A stretch of DNA of 64,000 nt from contig NZ_BAABLD010000011.1 in assembly GCF_039544165.1 (NCBI RefSeq), forward strand, positions 1 through 64,000, read 5' to 3'. The translations under genes were made by a program, and so were the position numbers. Each line of letters opens with the position of its first letter. Position 1 is the stretch's first letter. Below are positions 62,239 through 64,000 of the stretch, in pieces. The notes beneath the pieces are model-generated. The model had not been told where the DNA came from and searched no databases. It saw nothing but the letters and a program-made list of their open reading frames with translations. Source of the stretch: Viridibacterium curvum. Its GTDB lineage: Bacteria; Pseudomonadota; Gammaproteobacteria; Burkholderiales; Rhodocyclaceae.

Positions 62239-63226
62239 GCTTTTCCAGCGCCTTGGCCGGTGCCGGCAGGTGTTTCATGATTTTGAAGATCAACGCGTCG
62301 GCATCCAGCCCCTCGGCCATCGCCTGATACGACAGCACGAGGCGGTGACGCAACACGTCTGGCACCAGATCGACCAGGTCTTCGGGCAGCACGTAGTCCC
62401 GACCACGCAGAAAGGCCAGCGCGCGCGCACCCTCGACCAGATGAATGCTCGCGCGCGGACTGGCGCCGAAGTTGAGGTAGGGCGCAATCTCCTTGAGACC
62501 GTACTTCTCCGGGTCGCGCGTCGCCGCGACCAGCTTCACGGCGTGCTGCATCAGCGCGGGCTCGACGAAGCCCTTGCGGCACTCGGCCTGCAAAGCCGCC
62601 AGTTCCTCGGGCGTGGTGATGGCGGCAAGCTGCGGCACCTCGCCCGTCACGCGCTGCACGATGACGAACTCCTCCTCCGGCGTCGGGTAACCGACCAGCA
62701 CTTTCATCATGAAGCGGTCGACCTGCGCCTCGGGCAGCGGATACGTGCCCTCGGTCTCGATGGGGTTCTGCGTCGCCATGACGAGGAAGGGTGCGGGCAG
62801 ACGGTGCGTCTCGCCGGCAATCGTCACCTGGCGCTCCTGCATCACTTCAAGCAGCGCGCTCTGCACCTTGGCCGGCGCGCGGTTGATTTCGTCGGCCAGC
62901 AGCAGGTGCGTGAACACCGGCCCCAGCGTGGTCGTGAATTCCCCCGTCTTCTGGTTGTAGATGCGGTTGCCGACGAGGTCGGCCGGCACCAGGTCGGGCG
63001 TGAACTGGATGCGCCGGAAGCCACCGTTGATGGTGTTGGCCAGCGCCTTGACGGTCAGCGTCTTGGCCAGCCCCGGCACACCTTCGACGAGCAGATGACC
63101 CTGCGCGAGGATCGCCACCATCACACGCTCCAGAAACACGTCCTGCCCGACGATGAGCTTCTTCACTTCATACAGGATGCGCTCCATCAGGGAGGCGACT
63201 TCTTCACTGCTGCCGGCTTGCATCAT
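62222..63226 (-). CDS. MoxR-family AAA+ ATPase
   Basis: 334 residues. Walker A GVPGLAKT, Walker B LLLADEINRAP, sensor-1 VMATQNPIE and VDRFMM are all typical of MoxR, a chaperone-type ATPase that with VWA proteins assembles or activates enzymes in the envelope. ATG 63226 follows AGGAGC; an ATG one codon later is also possible. First gene of the operon with DUF58 and BatA. Confidence 0.92.
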   Translation of the reverse strand: MMQAGSSEEVASLMERILYEVKKLIVGQDVFLERVMVAILAQGHLLVEGVPGLAKTLTVKALANTINGGFRRIQFTPDLVPADLVGNRIYNQKTGEFTTTLGPVFTHLLLADEINRAPAKVQSALLEVMQERQVTIAGETHRLPAPFLVMATQNPIETEGTYPLPEAQVDRFMMKVLVGYPTPEEEFVIVQRVTGEVPQLAAITTPEELAALQAECRKGFVEPALMQHAVKLVAATRDPEKYGLKEIAPYLNFGASPRASIHLVEGARALAFLRGRDYVLPEDLVDLVPDVLRHRLVLSYQAMAEGLDADALIFKIMKHLPAPAKALEKHVATT

Positions 63227-63242
63227 CAGAGCTCCTGTCAGG

Positions 63243-64000
63243 TCAGAAAGGCGGAACACCCACGGCCGCCGCCGCATTCTCGATAGGCACCGCAAAACCC
63301 AGGCCGACGAAGAAACGCTGGTCGACCGGATTGAGAATGGCCGTGACGATGCCGACCACGGCACCGTCCATGGTCACCAGCGGCCCGCCGGAATTGCCGG
63401 GATTGGCCGCCGCATCGAACTGGATCAGGTTGGAGAGCACATTGCCCGTCGGCGAACGGAACTCGCGCTTGAGGCCCGACACGACGCCTGACGAAGTGGA
63501 TGGCCCGAAGCCGAAGGGGAAGCCGACTGCAATGACCTCATCGCCGGGCCGAAGGTCGCGTGTCGAAGCGAGCGTGGCGGGCTTCAGATCATCGGGCAAG
63601 GTGCTCGCGCGCAATACGGCAAGGTCATTGCGTGGGTCGCGACCTACCACCATTGCCTCGGATTCGGTGCCATCGGCAAACAGCACCTTGATGCGCGAGG
63701 TGCCGCTGACCACATGGAGATTGGTAAGGATGGCGCCCTGCTCGGTGATCACCACGCCGGTGCCGATGGCGGTGCCCTCCTCGCGCTCGTCGGACGACTC
63801 GTCTTCCCCGGCCTTGCCCTTGGCTGCGTCCTTCTTCGCTTTGTCGACAGCCTTGCGGACGGGCTTCACCTCATCAGCCTGTCCATAGCCATACACCCGC
63901 ACAACCGAGGCACTGACGGCCTCGTAGGCCTTGGCCGCACGCGACGGCAGAGGATGCTTTTCCAGGGACTGACGCACGGCGTTGTCTATGTCGCCCTGGG
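63243..64000 (-). CDS. Deg/HtrA-type S1C serine protease, N-terminus beyond the window
   Basis: At least 252 residues; the frame stays open to the window edge (reading ...QGDIDNAVRQSLEKH...), so the start and signal lie outside. A Lys/Glu-rich insert precedes the trypsin-like fold. The triad is intact: His in LTNLHVV, Asp in RNDLAVL and Ser in AANPGNSGGPL. The visible end (AVGVPPF) lacks a PDZ domain, so it is a short, PDZ-free form. The stop is only 17 bp before the MoxR start, so it probably belongs to the same operon. Confidence 0.85.
   Translation of the reverse strand, partial: QGDIDNAVRQSLEKHPLPSRAAKAYEAVSASVVRVYGYGQADEVKPVRKAVDKAKKDAAKGKAGEDESSDEREEGTAIGTGVVITEQGAILTNLHVVSGTSRIKVLFADGTESEAMVVGRDPRNDLAVLRASTLPDDLKPATLASTRDLRPGDEVIAVGFPFGFGPSTSSGVVSGLKREFRSPTGNVLSNLIQFDAAANPGNSGGPLVTMDGAVVGIVTAILNPVDQRFFVGLGFAVPIENAAAAVGVPPF

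Overview
This is a GC-rich chromosomal stretch from a betaproteobacterium, most likely Rhodocyclales or Burkholderiales. The pointers are a PEP-CTERM protein, an infA/cold-shock pair, a FrmR-regulated glutathione formaldehyde pathway, a MoxR/DUF58/BatA operon, and several secreted lipoproteins with Ser/Ala spacers. I cannot name the genus from sequence alone. No rRNA, tRNA, CRISPR array, integrase or complete insertion sequence was seen.

Layout. 1-1.8 kb: tandem and dispersed palindromic repeats around a hemerythrin-like gene. 1.8-5.6 kb: ettA, then an A/T-rich single-gene ATPase-nuclease that looks acquired (possible antiphage defence). 5.6-8.7 kb: repeat elements and a membrane-protein gene present twice, one copy truncated. 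8.9-15.4 kb: poorly characterised cytoplasmic, lipoprotein and membrane genes, an amidase, an LprI-like protein, infA and a cold-shock gene. 15.8-26.6 kb: a secreted island with an MBL-fold lipoprotein, a Nep1-like (NLP) cytolysin, a Ser-rich lipoprotein, a Svx/AvrXca-like gluzincin candidate and a GH44 endoglucanase/xyloglucanase. 27-30.4 kb: an A/T-richer group of small lipoproteins and secreted proteins, including an inverted paralogue pair.

30.5-36.3 kb: a DUF1566 protein, a secreted esterase, a patatin-like protein with degenerate catalytic residues, and the formaldehyde detoxification cluster frmR-adhC-fghA with two palindromic FrmR operator candidates. 36.4-42.7 kb: an M50 site-2-protease-like protein, a PEP-CTERM protein, and the RNA ligase rtcB with an unknown partner and a short leader ORF plus hairpin. 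42.9-53.5 kb: a BNR-repeat protein, a DUF4139 protein, an EAL phosphodiesterase, a previously missable 49-codon gene, a pectinesterase, hflX, a GGDEF cyclase and a DUF3568 lipoprotein. 53.6-64 kb: a large beta-rich lipoprotein, DedA-like and DUF3592 membrane proteins, a cytoplasmic LacI-type-sensor/chemoreceptor fusion, and the moxR-DUF58-batA operon beside a truncated Deg-type protease.

Taken together, pectinesterase, GH44, NLP and the gluzincin suggest life on plant material or plant surfaces, with c-di-GMP enzymes and a chemoreceptor giving lifestyle control. The strongest candidates for new biology are the ATPase-nuclease (3503-5572), the small lipoprotein cluster (27061-30196), the rtcB leader (42514-42738), the 49-residue protein (48220-48369) and the PBP-MCP fusion (57657-60056).
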